Source: an uncultured beta proteobacterium | Lineage (GTDB): Bacteria > Pseudomonadota > Gammaproteobacteria > Burkholderiales > Burkholderiaceae | Length of the DNA: 50,480 nt | Direction of reading: 5' to 3' | Assembly: GCA_903995005.1 (NCBI GenBank) | Contig: CAJEZV010000005.1 | Coordinates: 1 to 50,480, forward strand | Part shown: piece by piece, positions 27,636-36,129 of the stretch | How positions within the stretch are numbered: position 1 is the stretch's first letter | Layout of the letters: every line of letters begins with the position of its first letter | Translations under genes and position numbers: made by a program | Notes under the pieces: generated by a model | Told to the model about the DNA's origin: nothing | Database searches by the model: none | The model's input: the letters and a program-made list of their open reading frames with translations, nothing else

Positions 27636-29282
27636 ATGCCACTGCCACCCATCCCAACTCAAATTGCTGATCAAGTAAAACTCAGTCGCAAAGATACTCC
27701 AGATTTAAAGAAACGTCCCGCACCAGCAAAACCAGTAGTGATGGAAGCCTCTAATTGGGCTAATGATGCAGAAGAAGATTTATCTGCAGCAGAGCTAGCC
27801 CTTGAGAAAATTAAAGCTGATCGTGCGCCTACTCGGAATGAGCATAAGGCTGCTGCGCCAGCTAAACCTAAGCGCATCATTCGCACTGGACCTCCAAGCC
27901 TATTCGTATTAGATACGAACGTGCTCATGCATGATCCCAGCTCTTTGTTCCGCTTCTCAGAACATGATCTTTTCTTACCAATGACCACGCTTGAAGAGCT
28001 GGACAACCATAAGAAAGGGATGACTGAGGTAGCCCGTAACGCTCGTACTGTCAGCCGGTCTTTAGATCAATTGGTTGCCGGCACCAGTGGTACCTTAGAT
28101 GAAGGTATTCCGCTGAACAAGCTTGGTAATCAAGATGTTTCAGGTCGCCTCTTCTTCCAAACCAAGCTATCTACCCAAGCGTTGCCGGAAGGTCTTCCTG
28201 AAGGTAAGGGCGACAACATGATTTTGGCGGTCGTGAGCGAGTTGCAAAAGACTCGTAATGGCCAAGAAGTCGTTCTGGTATCCAAAGATATCAATATGCG
28301 TATCAAAGCGCGTGCACTAGGTTTGCCTGCCGAAGATTATTTCAATGACCAAGTATTAGAAGATCGTGACTTGATGTATTCCGGAGTCATGGCCCTATCA
28401 GCAGACTTCTGGCCAAAGCATGGCAAGGATATGGAAAGTTGGTCAGACTCGAAGTCTGGCACGATGTTCTATAGAGTCACTGGCCCTGCTGTACCAAGCA
28501 TGTTGGTAAATCAATTTGTTTATCAAGAGAATCCTGACGGCTCAACACCTTTTTACGCACACGTCAGAGAAATCAATGGCAAAACGGCCCTCCTGCAAAC
28601 TCTACGGGATTTTTCACACCAGAAAAATAATGTGTGGAGCGTAACAGCACGTAACCGTGAGCAAAACTTCGCCATGAACTTGCTCATGAATCCAGATGTC
28701 GATTTTGTAACGCTATTGGGTCAAGCCGGTACGGGCAAGACCCTCTTGGCTTTAGCAGCCGGCCTTGAGCAAGTGCTGGATAGCAAGCGCTATAACGAGA
28801 TCATCATTACCCGCGCTACTGTTCCAGTTGGCGAAGACATTGGCTTCTTACCAGGAACCGAAGAAGAGAAGATGCAGCCATGGATGGGTGCATTTGATGA
28901 CAACCTCGAAGTTCTGCAACGCAACGATGATGCTGGTGAATGGGGTCGCGCTGCAACCCAAGAACTCATCCGCTCACGCATCAAAGTGAAGAGTATGAAC
29001 TTTATGCGCGGTAGAACTTTTGTTAGCAAGTTCGTGATCATTGATGAGGCGCAGAACTTAACGCCAAAGCAAATGAAAACCCTGGTAACCCGTGCGGGCC
29101 CAGGAACTAAAATTGTTTGCCTAGGTAATATTGCGCAGATTGATACGCCTTACTTAACTGAAGGCTCATCTGGTCTGACCTATGTCGTTGATCGCTTTAA
29201 AGGCTGGCGTCATGGTGGCCATGTTACCCTGGCCCGCGGTGAGCGTTCACGTCTTGCGGATCATGCTGCTGACGCACTCTAA
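27636..29282 (+). CDS. phoH: PhoH-like protein with PIN domain
   Basis: A 548-residue two-domain protein. An N-terminal PIN RNase domain starts near residue 88 (FVLDTNVLMHDP, with further acidic residues in TTLEELDNHKKG and GDNMIL), and a C-terminal PhoH ATPase domain has Walker A GQAGTGKT near 362-369 and Walker B FVIIDEAQNLTP. PIN-PhoH proteins (PhoH2 type) are RNA helicase/nucleases in mycobacteria; the role here is inferred to be RNA turnover. The start at 27636 has AGGAG at ideal spacing; an earlier in-frame ATG at 27597 lies inside the terminator hairpin and is unlikely. It overlaps the NlpC gene. Confidence 0.93.
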   Translation: MPLPPIPTQIADQVKLSRKDTPDLKKRPAPAKPVVMEASNWANDAEEDLSAAELALEKIKADRAPTRNEHKAAAPAKPKRIIRTGPPSLFVLDTNVLMHDPSSLFRFSEHDLFLPMTTLEELDNHKKGMTEVARNARTVSRSLDQLVAGTSGTLDEGIPLNKLGNQDVSGRLFFQTKLSTQALPEGLPEGKGDNMILAVVSELQKTRNGQEVVLVSKDINMRIKARALGLPAEDYFNDQVLEDRDLMYSGVMALSADFWPKHGKDMESWSDSKSGTMFYRVTGPAVPSMLVNQFVYQENPDGSTPFYAHVREINGKTALLQTLRDFSHQKNNVWSVTARNREQNFAMNLLMNPDVDFVTLLGQAGTGKTLLALAAGLEQVLDSKRYNEIIITRATVPVGEDIGFLPGTEEEKMQPWMGAFDDNLEVLQRNDDAGEWGRAATQELIRSRIKVKSMNFMRGRTFVSKFVIIDEAQNLTPKQMKTLVTRAGPGTKIVCLGNIAQIDTPYLTEGSSGLTYVVDRFKGWRHGGHVTLARGERSRLADHAADAL

Positions 29283-29787
29283 GCAATCCGTCTCATGCCG
29301 CACTCTTGTCGGGTGCGGCATTTTTATTTGCGCCTTAGCTATAAGCGGATGCAGCCCCATCAGCACAAAATCAAGCGCGACTAAAGTTTTACAATTTAAG
29401 GAAGATACGAGCGTAGGCACTGAAGATATTTCAATTGCAGCGCTTGGCTTGGTAGATGTTCCTTATCGCTATGGTGGCAATAACCCAAAAGGTGGATTTG
29501 ATTGCAGCGGCTTAATCGTCTATGTCTATAACAAAGCGGCTGGTATAAAGCTACCTCGCACTATTCAGCTAATGAGCACCAAAGGTGAAAGTATTGATGG
29601 CCAATCACCCGCTCCAGGCGACTTAGTATTCTTCAATACTACCGGCGAAAGATACTCACATGCCGGAATCTATGTTGGGCAAGGACGGTTTGTGCATGCC
29701 CCTAGCGCAGGCGGAACTGTTCGCCTCGATTACATTACCTCACCTTATTGGGCTGCTAAATTTACTGAGGCAAGGCGTTTCAAGTAA
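29263..29787 (+). CDS. NlpC/P60 cysteine peptidase lipoprotein
   Basis: A 174-residue secreted cell-wall peptidase. A hydrophobic signal with lipobox ALAISGC (Cys30) suggests lipid attachment in the envelope. The catalytic cysteine is Cys81 (GGFDCSGLIVYVY), with His133 (YSHAGIYVGQ) and His145 (FVHAPSAGG) completing the catalytic set. Such enzymes cut the D-Glu to diamino-acid bond in peptidoglycan stem peptides. The ATG at 29263 lies inside phoH and overlaps its last 20 bases; earlier in-frame ATGs would put a long non-signal segment before the lipobox. Confidence 0.87.
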   Translation: MLLTHSKQSVSCRTLVGCGIFICALAISGCSPISTKSSATKVLQFKEDTSVGTEDISIAALGLVDVPYRYGGNNPKGGFDCSGLIVYVYNKAAGIKLPRTIQLMSTKGESIDGQSPAPGDLVFFNTTGERYSHAGIYVGQGRFVHAPSAGGTVRLDYITSPYWAAKFTEARRFK

Positions 29788-29901
29788 ACATTCTCCTTGG
29801 GGTACATAGCACTTTCCCTAGATTCACAAGGAGACTAAATTTAATTACAGTGGATTTAGAGAATTCATTTGTAATGAAATGCTTACCTAAAAGGAATCTA
29901 G

Positions 29902-30174
29902 ATGAAAAAAATAATTATTGCCCTGGGTCTTGCCTTGACTCTAGCGGCGCCAGCGTTTGCACTATCTCAAGCCGAATGTGAAGCAAGAGCTGTCAGTAAA
30001 GATGGCAAACCTATTTACGGCGCCGCCAAAGAGGCTTCCATAAAGAAATGTATGGGTGAAGCAGCTCCTGACTCTGGCTGTGCTGCTAAGGCGCTCAGTA
30101 AAGATGGAAAACCTTTATATGGTGCAGCTAAAGATTCATTTATAAAGAAATGTGAAGCAGACCCAAAGAAATGA
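29902..30174 (+). CDS. Small secreted PsiF-repeat protein
   Basis: A 90-residue protein with a clear signal peptide (MKKIIIALGLALTLAAPAFA) and two copies of the PsiF repeat, each framed by cysteines 24 residues apart (Cys26-Cys50 and Cys60-Cys84) with KDGKPxYGAAK in the middle. The mature protein is about 70 residues, basic and likely periplasmic with two disulfides. PsiF is known as phosphate-starvation inducible in E. coli; the molecular function is unknown. An AAGGAAT ribosome-binding site precedes it and a strong terminator follows. No Pho box was recognised by eye in the 114-base leader. Confidence 0.87.
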   Translation: MKKIIIALGLALTLAAPAFALSQAECEARAVSKDGKPIYGAAKEASIKKCMGEAAPDSGCAAKALSKDGKPLYGAAKDSFIKKCEADPKK

Positions 30175-30191
30175 TTTCCTTTGACTCAAAT

Positions 30192-30218
30192 AAAAAGCCT
30201 CACATCGCGAGGCTTTTT
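30192..30218. terminator. Bidirectional terminator between psiF-like gene and dnaB
   Basis: A perfect ten-base stem (AAAAAGCCTC / GAGGCTTTTT, loop of 7) flanked by A and T tracts serves both convergent transcripts. Confidence 0.9.
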
Positions 30219-30260
30219 ATTTGTATTTAAACTATTATCCATTGACTACTTAATTTTTAC

Positions 30261-31700
30261 TTAGAACGGCTCGTAACCGCCGGAAGAGTATCCAATTGAT
30301 CCCATCGCCAAGTTATCGAACTTGGTATAAGGCCCTTGCCAACTTAATCTCACTGTACCAATTGGACCATTACGCTGCTTACCGATAATGATCTCAGCCA
30401 TACCCTTATCGGTAGTTGTATCTGGGTGATAAACCTCATCACGATAAATAAACATAATCAAGTCGGCATCTTGCTCGATCGCGCCTGACTCACGTAAGTC
30501 GGACATGATTGGGCGTTTATTTGGGCGTTGCTCCAAGCCACGATTGAGCTGAGAGAGTGCAACCACTGGGCACTGCAATTCTTTTGCAAGTGATTTGAGG
30601 GAGCGAGAGATTTCAGAAATCTCAGTTGCCCGGTTCTCTGAACCAGAGCCACTCATCAACTGCAAGTAGTCAATCACCACCAAACCAAGAGTCCCGCCAA
30701 AGTTTCTAGCAATGCGACGTGCGCGTGCACGCAACTCTAAGCTGGATAAAGAACCAGTCTCATCAATCAAAATCTGGGTATTACTTAAACGAGCAATGGC
30801 ATCAGTAACACGTGGCCACTCATCATCTTGCAACTTACCAGTACGCATACGAGATTGATCAACACGTCCTACTGAACCCAGAAGACGTGATGCCAATTGC
30901 TCACCTGACATCTCCATTGAGAACACCACGACGGGCAAGCCTTCTGCAAGCGCAACGTTTTCAGCAATGTTTAGTGCGAATGCGGTTTTACCCATTGAAG
31001 GTCTTCCAGCAACGATCACTAAATCGCCTTTTTGTAGCCCGCTCGTTTGCTTATCTAAATCAATGAAGCCTGTGGCAATACCAGTGATATCGCTGCCGCC
31101 TTGGCGGTTGTATAACTCATCAATACGAGCAACAACTGAGCGCAAGAGTGGTTCGATCTCAAGGTAATCTGCTTTGCGACTACCCTCTTCACCAATTTGT
31201 AAGATACGAGACTCTGCCTCATCCAGAAGCGTTCTAACGGAACGTCCTTCTGGAACAAAAGCTGAGTTAACAATATTGTCTGAAACTTCAATCAAGCGAC
31301 GCAAAATACTACGGTCACGAACAATATCAGCATAGCCTTTAATGTTGGCAGCGCTAGGTGTGTTTTGGGCTAATGAGTTGAGGTAATCAACACTCACTAA
31401 ATCGCCGCCCTGCTCTGATTTAATTGCATCATGAACAGTAATAACGTCAGCAGGATGATTGTCGCCAACCAAACGTGCAACAACCTTGTAGATCAAAGCA
31501 TGTTCAGGACGATAGAAATCTTTATCGGTTAACACGCCACCCAGGCGATCCCAAGCGGTGTTATCGATCAGTAGACCACCGAGCAAGGATTGCTCGGCTT
31601 CTACAGAATGTGGAGGAACTTTTAAAGCCTGCACGACTGCATCCCCAGAACCCATCATGCCGGGATTCAGCGTAACGGAACGTGAACGGGATTCAGCCAT
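30261..31700 (-). CDS. dnaB: Replicative DNA helicase DnaB
   Basis: A 479-residue hexameric helicase of the replication fork. The N-terminal domain begins VPPHSVEAEQSLLGGLL and the RecA-like domain has Walker A GRPSMGKT, Walker B VVIDYLQLM and the C-terminal QRNGPIGTVRLSW. It is the last gene of rpsF-priB-rpsR-rplI-dnaB, 24 bases after rplI. Confidence 0.98.
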   Translation of the reverse strand: MAESRSRSVTLNPGMMGSGDAVVQALKVPPHSVEAEQSLLGGLLIDNTAWDRLGGVLTDKDFYRPEHALIYKVVARLVGDNHPADVITVHDAIKSEQGGDLVSVDYLNSLAQNTPSAANIKGYADIVRDRSILRRLIEVSDNIVNSAFVPEGRSVRTLLDEAESRILQIGEEGSRKADYLEIEPLLRSVVARIDELYNRQGGSDITGIATGFIDLDKQTSGLQKGDLVIVAGRPSMGKTAFALNIAENVALAEGLPVVVFSMEMSGEQLASRLLGSVGRVDQSRMRTGKLQDDEWPRVTDAIARLSNTQILIDETGSLSSLELRARARRIARNFGGTLGLVVIDYLQLMSGSGSENRATEISEISRSLKSLAKELQCPVVALSQLNRGLEQRPNKRPIMSDLRESGAIEQDADLIMFIYRDEVYHPDTTTDKGMAEIIIGKQRNGPIGTVRLSWQGPYTKFDNLAMGSIGYSSGGYEPF

Positions 31701-31724
31701 GAGGCTAGTTTACAGATTTAGAAC

Positions 31725-32177
31725 TTAAGCTTGCTCGCCAACTACACGAATGGTGATATCAGTCACTACATCGGTATGAACAGCAACCGCTACAGGATGA
31801 TCACCAACCATTTTCAACGGGCCAGTAGGCATACGAATTGAGGACTTCTCAATCGTAAATCCCTTAGCCTTCAGAGCATCAGCGATATCGTGATTGGTTA
31901 CGGAACCAAACAAACGACCATCAACACCTGCTTTTTGACCGATTTCGAGAACCAAGTCCTTCAGCTTTGTGCCAACCGCTTGTGCAGCAGCCAATTTCTC
32001 AGCGGCCAATTTTTCCAACTCAGCACGACGAACCGCAAAGTCAGCAATAGCTGCTTCAGTTGCACGACGAGCTTTACGTTGTGGGATTAAGAAGTTACGA
32101 GCGAAACCGTCTTTAACGCGTACTACGTCGCCGAGGTTGCCCAAGTTTGTTACTTTTTCTAAAAGAATGATTTGCAT
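31725..32177 (-). CDS. rplI: 50S ribosomal protein L9
   Basis: A 150-residue ribosomal protein starting [30 protein letters not shown], the N-terminal domain signature, followed by a long connecting helix and the C-terminal domain ([14 protein letters not shown]). The start at 32177 was chosen over an upstream in-frame ATG because the family begins exactly there and a purine-rich ribosome-binding site precedes it. Confidence 0.97.
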   Translation of the reverse strand: MQIILLEKVTNLGNLGDVVRVKDGFARNFLIPQRKARRATEAAIADFAVRRAELEKLAAEKLAAAQAVGTKLKDLVLEIGQKAGVDGRLFGSVTNHDIADALKAKGFTIEKSSIRMPTGPLKMVGDHPVAVAVHTDVVTDITIRVVGEQA

Positions 32178-32190
32178 TGAGGGCTCCCAA

Positions 32191-32463
32191 TTATTTCTTA
32201 TGTTGATCGGAGAATGGCAATAAAGCCAAGAAACGAGCACGCTTGATAGCAGTGTCTAACTGACGCTGATATTTTGCTTTTGTGCCTGTCAAACGAGCAG
32301 GAGTGATCTTGGCGTTCTCGCCAATGAAGTCCTTCAATGTATCTACATCTTTGTAGTCGATTTGCTCAACGCCACCAACTGTGAAACGGCAATAACGCTT
32401 GCGCTTGAACAATGGGTTCTGAGCTGGTTTCTTTTTGAAATCGGGTTTCTTTCCAAACGCCAT
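32191..32463 (-). CDS. rpsR: 30S ribosomal protein S18
   Basis: A 90-residue ribosomal protein with the S18 core [17 protein letters not shown] and [17 protein letters not shown]. It partners S6 on the platform of the small subunit and is cotranscribed with rpsF. The N-terminus is extended and lysine-rich. Confidence 0.97.
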   Translation of the reverse strand: MAFGKKPDFKKKPAQNPLFKRKRYCRFTVGGVEQIDYKDVDTLKDFIGENAKITPARLTGTKAKYQRQLDTAIKRARFLALLPFSDQHKK

Positions 32464-32476
32464 GATGATTTCCTCT

Positions 32477-32770
32477 TTAATTTTTCAATTGAATATAGTT
32501 AATATGGAAAACCAGTCTTTGATTACGTAGAGTCTTCGGTGCTAAGAACCCTTCAAACACTGCCTCAGTTCCTAAATCCATTTGCTCTAGATCCTTTTGT
32601 ATTGGACCAATTGCGATGGCTTCAACACTCATCTGAATTTTCCTTGCCACTCCTACCTCGTTTGCCTGGCCGCTATGTTCTAGCTGGCAATGCATCACCG
32701 GTATTCCTGCTGGTGTAAATCGAATCGCGTCTTTAGACACCAAGATTGCAGTGAGGGTGAAATGATTCAA
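32477..32770 (-). CDS. priB: Primosomal replication protein PriB
   Basis: A 97-residue single-stranded-DNA binding protein of OB fold that helps PriA restart stalled forks. The start [34 protein letters not shown] matches PriB, and its place between rpsF and rpsR is diagnostic. Confidence 0.93.
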   Translation of the reverse strand: MNHFTLTAILVSKDAIRFTPAGIPVMHCQLEHSGQANEVGVARKIQMSVEAIAIGPIQKDLEQMDLGTEAVFEGFLAPKTLRNQRLVFHINYIQLKN

Positions 32771-32829
32771 CGCCGCTCCGCTTCTCTGATACGTTTTCTA
32801 GTCTGTGTATTCCTCTTCAAATTTCTAAC

Positions 32830-33204
32830 TTATTCCGCCGCTACAGGAGCTTCGGTTTGAGCTGATTTGCGCGCTTCTTCACGTTGCACTTCTTTCATCA
32901 TGATGGAAGGCTCTGTTTCAGCTTTCTTAGTCTTGATGATGAGGTGACGCAAAACAGCATCGTTAAATTTGAACGCATGCTCGAGCTCTTCCAGAGTTTT
33001 CTGGTCGCACTCAATGTTCATGCAAACGTAATGGGCTTTAGCAAGTTTGTCGATCATGTAAGCCATCTGACGACGACCCCAGTCTTCCATACGATGGATT
33101 TTGCCGCCCGCAGCTGCTAATGTAGCTTTGTAGCGATCGATCATCGCAGGCACTTGCTCGCTTTGGTCCGGATGGACGATAAAGACGATTTCATAATGAC
33201 GCAT
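32830..33204 (-). CDS. rpsF: 30S ribosomal protein S6
   Basis: A 124-residue ribosomal protein starting [22 protein letters not shown], with the [12 protein letters not shown] strand and an acidic, glutamate-rich tail. It is the first gene of the rpsF-priB-rpsR-rplI-dnaB operon. TAAGGAG precedes the start, and a hairpin further up the leader may be an autoregulatory S6:S18 site. Confidence 0.97.
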   Translation of the reverse strand: MRHYEIVFIVHPDQSEQVPAMIDRYKATLAAAGGKIHRMEDWGRRQMAYMIDKLAKAHYVCMNIECDQKTLEELEHAFKFNDAVLRHLIIKTKKAETEPSIMMKEVQREEARKSAQTEAPVAAE

Positions 33205-33229
33205 CTAACACTCCTTAAGGATAAAGTCA

Positions 33230-33275
33230 CCTGGGCGTCTTGCTAACCTTCGATGGTTTTTAAAGTTAGCGCCAG
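33230..33275 (-). promoter_or_regulatory. Leader hairpin of rpsF, possible S6:S18 autoregulatory site
   Basis: On the minus strand GCTAAC and GTTAGC form a six-base stem around a 17-base loop that can itself pair (AACC with GGTT), and an outer CTGGCG / CGCC-CAG helix extends it. It lies 25 to 71 bases before the rpsF ATG. Bacterial rpsF leaders often carry a hairpin bound by the S6:S18 pair; the position fits, but I could not confirm the conserved bulge. Confidence 0.35.
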
Positions 33276-33338
33276 TGTGACAAGGTAGTAACAAATTGTA
33301 GGTACTGCTACAACACTTTTAATGCCGCTTTTCTGCGC

Positions 33339-34415
33339 TTACCTAAACTCAGGCAAGACCGCTATTCTAGCAAAAAAATCCTGCCAAGTCAGGGATTTAC
33401 CAGTTAATTGAGCCTGTTTTTCAGCATTCAGAGCTAATTGAAGCGCAATTCTGGCTCTGGGGGCAGAAAGAGTACCGGATGCCAAGCATCCCTCTAGATC
33501 TTTTTCGGGAATATCACTCAAGGCAGCTCCAGCTCCGGTTCGAGTGGTTCTCACGAGCGCAACACCCTGTTTTACAGCTGCTATCAGAGAATCCTTCCAG
33601 GCATCATGCAAGCCACCCATCCCTGATCCAGCCAGGACTAAGCCCTTGACCCTAGAATTGAGCCAGATATTAATCGTTTCAGAACGTGCACCCGCATGGC
33701 TCGTCAAGATCTCAACCCAAGGCCATTCATCGCCCTTAGGGATAGGCAAATCTTCAGTCCAGGCTGCCTGTCTAGCCTTCACACCCCAAAGCCAAGAGGG
33801 ATTAAATAAGCTAACCGAGCTACTAGGAGAGGCTTGAATCGGTGCGTTCAGAGCTGTGCCATGTCGTTTAGCCAAATCCATTGCCATGCAGCCTCTGCCA
33901 TCCATCACTGCATAAATACCACCAGGGCAATTATCCAAAGGAGTTGATGCCCAGCGAATGGCATCTAATAGGTTAGAGGGGCCATCTGCTTGAGGTGCGT
34001 TTGATGGCAACATAGCGCCAGTTAATATCACCCGTTTGCCTAAAATTTGAGCATAATTACCGCAGGTAAGCTGTAAAAAGATGCCCGTCTCTTCAATCGT
34101 ATCGGTTCCATGAGTAATCACTAACCCCAGAACCTGAGTATTAGCAAGGGAAGCTCTAACAACTTCGCCAAGATTACTTAATAAGCCCTCGGTTAGATTC
34201 CGGCTGTTGATATTAGCTACTTGCTTAGATACGAGCTTAAGACTCTTTGGAACAGCAGATTCGATATGCGTCAGTAAAGACTCCACCTTCACCTGTCCAG
34301 CCTGATATTGCAATGGCTGATCGGCTGGGTTTGGGGCTAAACCGGCTATAGTGCCGCCCATTCCCAAAACCAAGATATGGGGTGATTTTTCCAGCGAATT
34401 TAGTTTGGAACTCAT
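33339..34415 (-). CDS. ansA: L-asparaginase
   Basis: A 358-residue amidohydrolase of the bacterial asparaginase family, converting asparagine to aspartate and ammonia. The first catalytic threonine lies in [10 protein letters not shown] and the second, with the Thr-Lys-type triad region, in [19 protein letters not shown]. No signal peptide is seen, so a cytoplasmic enzyme is likely. It is divergent from lexA; its start is only 63 bases from the lexA start and the SOS box lies between them. Confidence 0.88.
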   Translation of the reverse strand: MSSKLNSLEKSPHILVLGMGGTIAGLAPNPADQPLQYQAGQVKVESLLTHIESAVPKSLKLVSKQVANINSRNLTEGLLSNLGEVVRASLANTQVLGLVITHGTDTIEETGIFLQLTCGNYAQILGKRVILTGAMLPSNAPQADGPSNLLDAIRWASTPLDNCPGGIYAVMDGRGCMAMDLAKRHGTALNAPIQASPSSSVSLFNPSWLWGVKARQAAWTEDLPIPKGDEWPWVEILTSHAGARSETINIWLNSRVKGLVLAGSGMGGLHDAWKDSLIAAVKQGVALVRTTRTGAGAALSDIPEKDLEGCLASGTLSAPRARIALQLALNAEKQAQLTGKSLTWQDFFARIAVLPEFR

Positions 34416-34443
34416 TCTTCTATTATCCCCCTAGCAAAAGTGC

Positions 34444-34472
34444 TTGAATTATCAAATAGTGCTGTATACAAT
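34444..34472 (+). promoter_or_regulatory. Sigma-70 promoter of lexA
   Basis: TTGAAT (34444-34449) and TACAAT (34467-34472) are separated by exactly 17 bases. The expected transcription start, about 7 bases downstream, coincides with the A of the lexA ATG at 34479, which implies a leaderless mRNA. Confidence 0.65.
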
Positions 34473-34477
34473 ACCAG
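34462..34477 (+). promoter_or_regulatory. lexA: LexA (SOS) box overlapping the lexA -10 element
   Basis: CTGTATACAATACCAG fits the CTG-N10-CAG SOS consensus. It covers the -10 hexamer and ends one base before the start codon, so LexA would block its own promoter. Confidence 0.85.
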
Positions 34478-34478
34478 T

Positions 34479-35198
34479 ATGGACATAAATACAGTCGATT
34501 TTCCAGAGGAGCTAACTGCCCTCCCCAAGCTCACTTCACGCCAGAATGAGATTTTGGAATTAATCACCAAGGCCATCGATGAGAGTGGTTCGCCACCTAC
34601 TCGCGCAGAAATTGCCACTCAACTCGGCTTTGCATCTGCCAATGCCGCTGAAGAGCACCTTCGTGCGTTAGCGAAAAAAGGGTATATCGAACTAACGCCC
34701 GGTACGTCTCGAGGCATTCGTATTCCGCAGCGTTTTAATCAAACACATCACACGAATAAATACCGCCAGATGTCATTGCCATCGGGCGCATTACAGCAAC
34801 TCACTCTGCCACTCATTGGACGCGTTGCTGCTGGATCACCAATCATGGCTGTAGAGCATATTGAAAAACAAGTTCCTATCGATCCGAGCTTATTTAGTAA
34901 AGGTGCTGACTACTTATTAAAAGTAGTTGGCATGAGCATGCGTGATGCTGGAATTTTGGATGGTGACTATCTGGCTGTTCGCAAAACAACAGAGGTTCGC
35001 AATGGCGATATCGTGGTTGCACGCCTTGATGATGAAGTGACCGTGAAGCGCTGGCAACAAAAGAAAACAGCGAATGGCATGGTGATTGAATTACAAGCCG
35101 AGAATCCAGACTTCAAGAACATTCTGGTGGATGGGCGTCAGCCCAACTTTGCTATTGAAGGGCAAGCCGTTGGCCTGATTCGGGCTGGAGGGTTGTAA
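34479..35198 (+). CDS. lexA: SOS repressor LexA
   Basis: A 239-residue repressor of DNA-damage genes. The winged helix-turn-helix spans about residues 17-80 ([39 protein letters not shown]). The self-cleavage site is Ala118-Gly119 (GRVAAGSP), with catalytic Ser153 (GMSMRD) and Lys190 (VTVKRW). It has about 15 extra residues ([15 protein letters not shown]) before the usual start; no in-frame ATG, GTG or TTG lies nearer the conserved region, and the SOS box abuts this ATG. No ribosome-binding site is possible if transcription starts where the promoter predicts. Confidence 0.95.
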   Translation: MDINTVDFPEELTALPKLTSRQNEILELITKAIDESGSPPTRAEIATQLGFASANAAEEHLRALAKKGYIELTPGTSRGIRIPQRFNQTHHTNKYRQMSLPSGALQQLTLPLIGRVAAGSPIMAVEHIEKQVPIDPSLFSKGADYLLKVVGMSMRDAGILDGDYLAVRKTTEVRNGDIVVARLDDEVTVKRWQQKKTANGMVIELQAENPDFKNILVDGRQPNFAIEGQAVGLIRAGGL

Positions 35199-35215
35199 GC
35201 CACCCCCCATAAAGC

Positions 35216-35242
35216 AAAAGGCCTCCAGTGGAGGCCTTTTTT
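35216..35242. terminator. Bidirectional terminator between lexA and the lipoprotein gene
   Basis: An 11-base perfect stem (AAAAGGCCTCC / GGAGGCCTTTT, loop AGT) with T and A tracts, between convergent genes. Confidence 0.92.
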
Positions 35243-35265
35243 CTTTTTCATAACTCTTATCTAAA

Positions 35266-35727
35266 TTACTTGCGGCTTGGTGCAACAACGTTTGCATTCT
35301 TTGGCGAGGAGGTAATGGTAATAATCGTTTTTGGCCCAGTCAATGAACCCTCATTTAATTCAACTGTAGCCGTACGATCGCCCTTTGTAAAAACCAAAAT
35401 ACTGGTTTTAGATTTCACTGCACTGACAGTCGTCCATCCTGCACGGGGATACTCAGACTGAAAGAAGGCATAAATATCTGTTGGCGTTTGAACACCAGAC
35501 AACACTACACGGCCTACCCAGTTATCACCACGACCAATGATTAAAGAATCTGCGCCAATAATTTTTGAGGCGGCAGGTAATGGCATATCACCTAGCAGCT
35601 GTGTCTGAATCTCCTGAACCTCATTAGCAGTCCCAGTAGGAGAGTCTCCAGAGCTGGCACATGCGCCCAATAAAGCAGAGAAGAACAATGCAAGTGTTCC
35701 AACTTTAAGGGTATGAATATTGATCAT
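35266..35727 (-). CDS. Putative lipoprotein of unknown function
   Basis: A 153-residue protein with a lipoprotein signal: hydrophobic stretch VGTLALFFSALLGAC giving lipidated Cys23, then a Ser/Gly/Thr-rich linker. The rest has alternating strands (DSLIIGRGDNWVGRVVLSG, TDIYAFFQSEYPRAGWTTVSAV, SILVFTKGDRTATVEL) suggesting a small alpha/beta fold. I do not recognise the family. No operon partner is present: it is convergent with lexA and followed upstream by the tRNA genes. The stretch 35728-36129 beyond it holds only the two tRNAs and hairpins. Confidence 0.75.
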   Translation of the reverse strand: MINIHTLKVGTLALFFSALLGACASSGDSPTGTANEVQEIQTQLLGDMPLPAASKIIGADSLIIGRGDNWVGRVVLSGVQTPTDIYAFFQSEYPRAGWTTVSAVKSKTSILVFTKGDRTATVELNEGSLTGPKTIITITSSPKNANVVAPSRK

Positions 35728-35812
35728 TTTTCGCTTTAGATAGTTAATGAATACTGCTTACATTACTTGAAAGTATTTTAGGGGATGCCCCCATTTCGTC
35801 AAGCGAAATTAC

Positions 35813-35886
35813 TGGAGGCGCGTGAGGGAATCGAACCCCCGTACGAAGCTTTGCAGGCTCCTGCCTAACCACTCGGCCAACGCGCC
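35813..35886 (-). tRNA. tRNA-Cys (GCA)
   Basis: The minus strand folds into a full cloverleaf: acceptor GGCGCGT / ACGCGCC, D arm with GGTTAGG, anticodon stem GGAGC / GCTTC with loop CTGCAAA (anticodon GCA), T arm GGGGTTCGATTCCCTC, discriminator T and encoded CCA. It follows tRNA-Gly by 51 bases on the same strand. Confidence 0.96.
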
Positions 35887-35901
35887 ACAGATACTCAAAT
35901 C

Positions 35902-35931
35902 AAAAATGGGAAGCTTTTGAGGGCTTCCCAT
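35902..35931 (-). terminator. Hairpin with T tract between tRNA-Gly and tRNA-Cys
   Basis: A nine-base perfect stem (ATGGGAAGC / GCTTCCCAT, 8-base loop) is followed by five T on the minus strand, looking like an intrinsic terminator placed between two tRNAs that would otherwise share a transcript. It may reduce tRNA-Cys relative to tRNA-Gly or guide 3' processing. Confidence 0.6.
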
Positions 35932-35937
35932 CGAACT

Positions 35938-36013
35938 TGGAGCGGGAAAGGAGGTTCGAACTCCCGACCTATACCTTGGCAAGGTATCGCTCTACCAGCT
36001 GAGCTATTCCCGC
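35938..36013 (-). tRNA. tRNA-Gly (GCC)
   Basis: Cloverleaf on the minus strand: acceptor GCGGGAA / TTCCCGC, D arm GCTCAGCTGGTAGAGC, anticodon stem ATACC / GGTAT with loop TTGCCAA (anticodon GCC), T arm GGGAGTTCGAACCTCC, with CCA encoded. The order pgsA, tRNA-Gly, tRNA-Cys is also that of E. coli (pgsA-glyW-cysT), but the following tRNA-Leu is absent here. Confidence 0.97.
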
Positions 36014-36129
36014 ATAACAGGGCGACAGTTTAACAAACAATCAATGAGAAAGCATTATTCCCCTACAAAGCTAAAAATGACCTAAATGAAATCAGCTCTA
36101 AAACCCCGTCTAGCTGGGCTTTGTTAGAT

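Noticed and set aside
36100..36129. Possible terminator after pgsA (AAGCCC / GGGGTT)
   Set aside because: The stem has a G-G mismatch and only three strong pairs; too weak to call.
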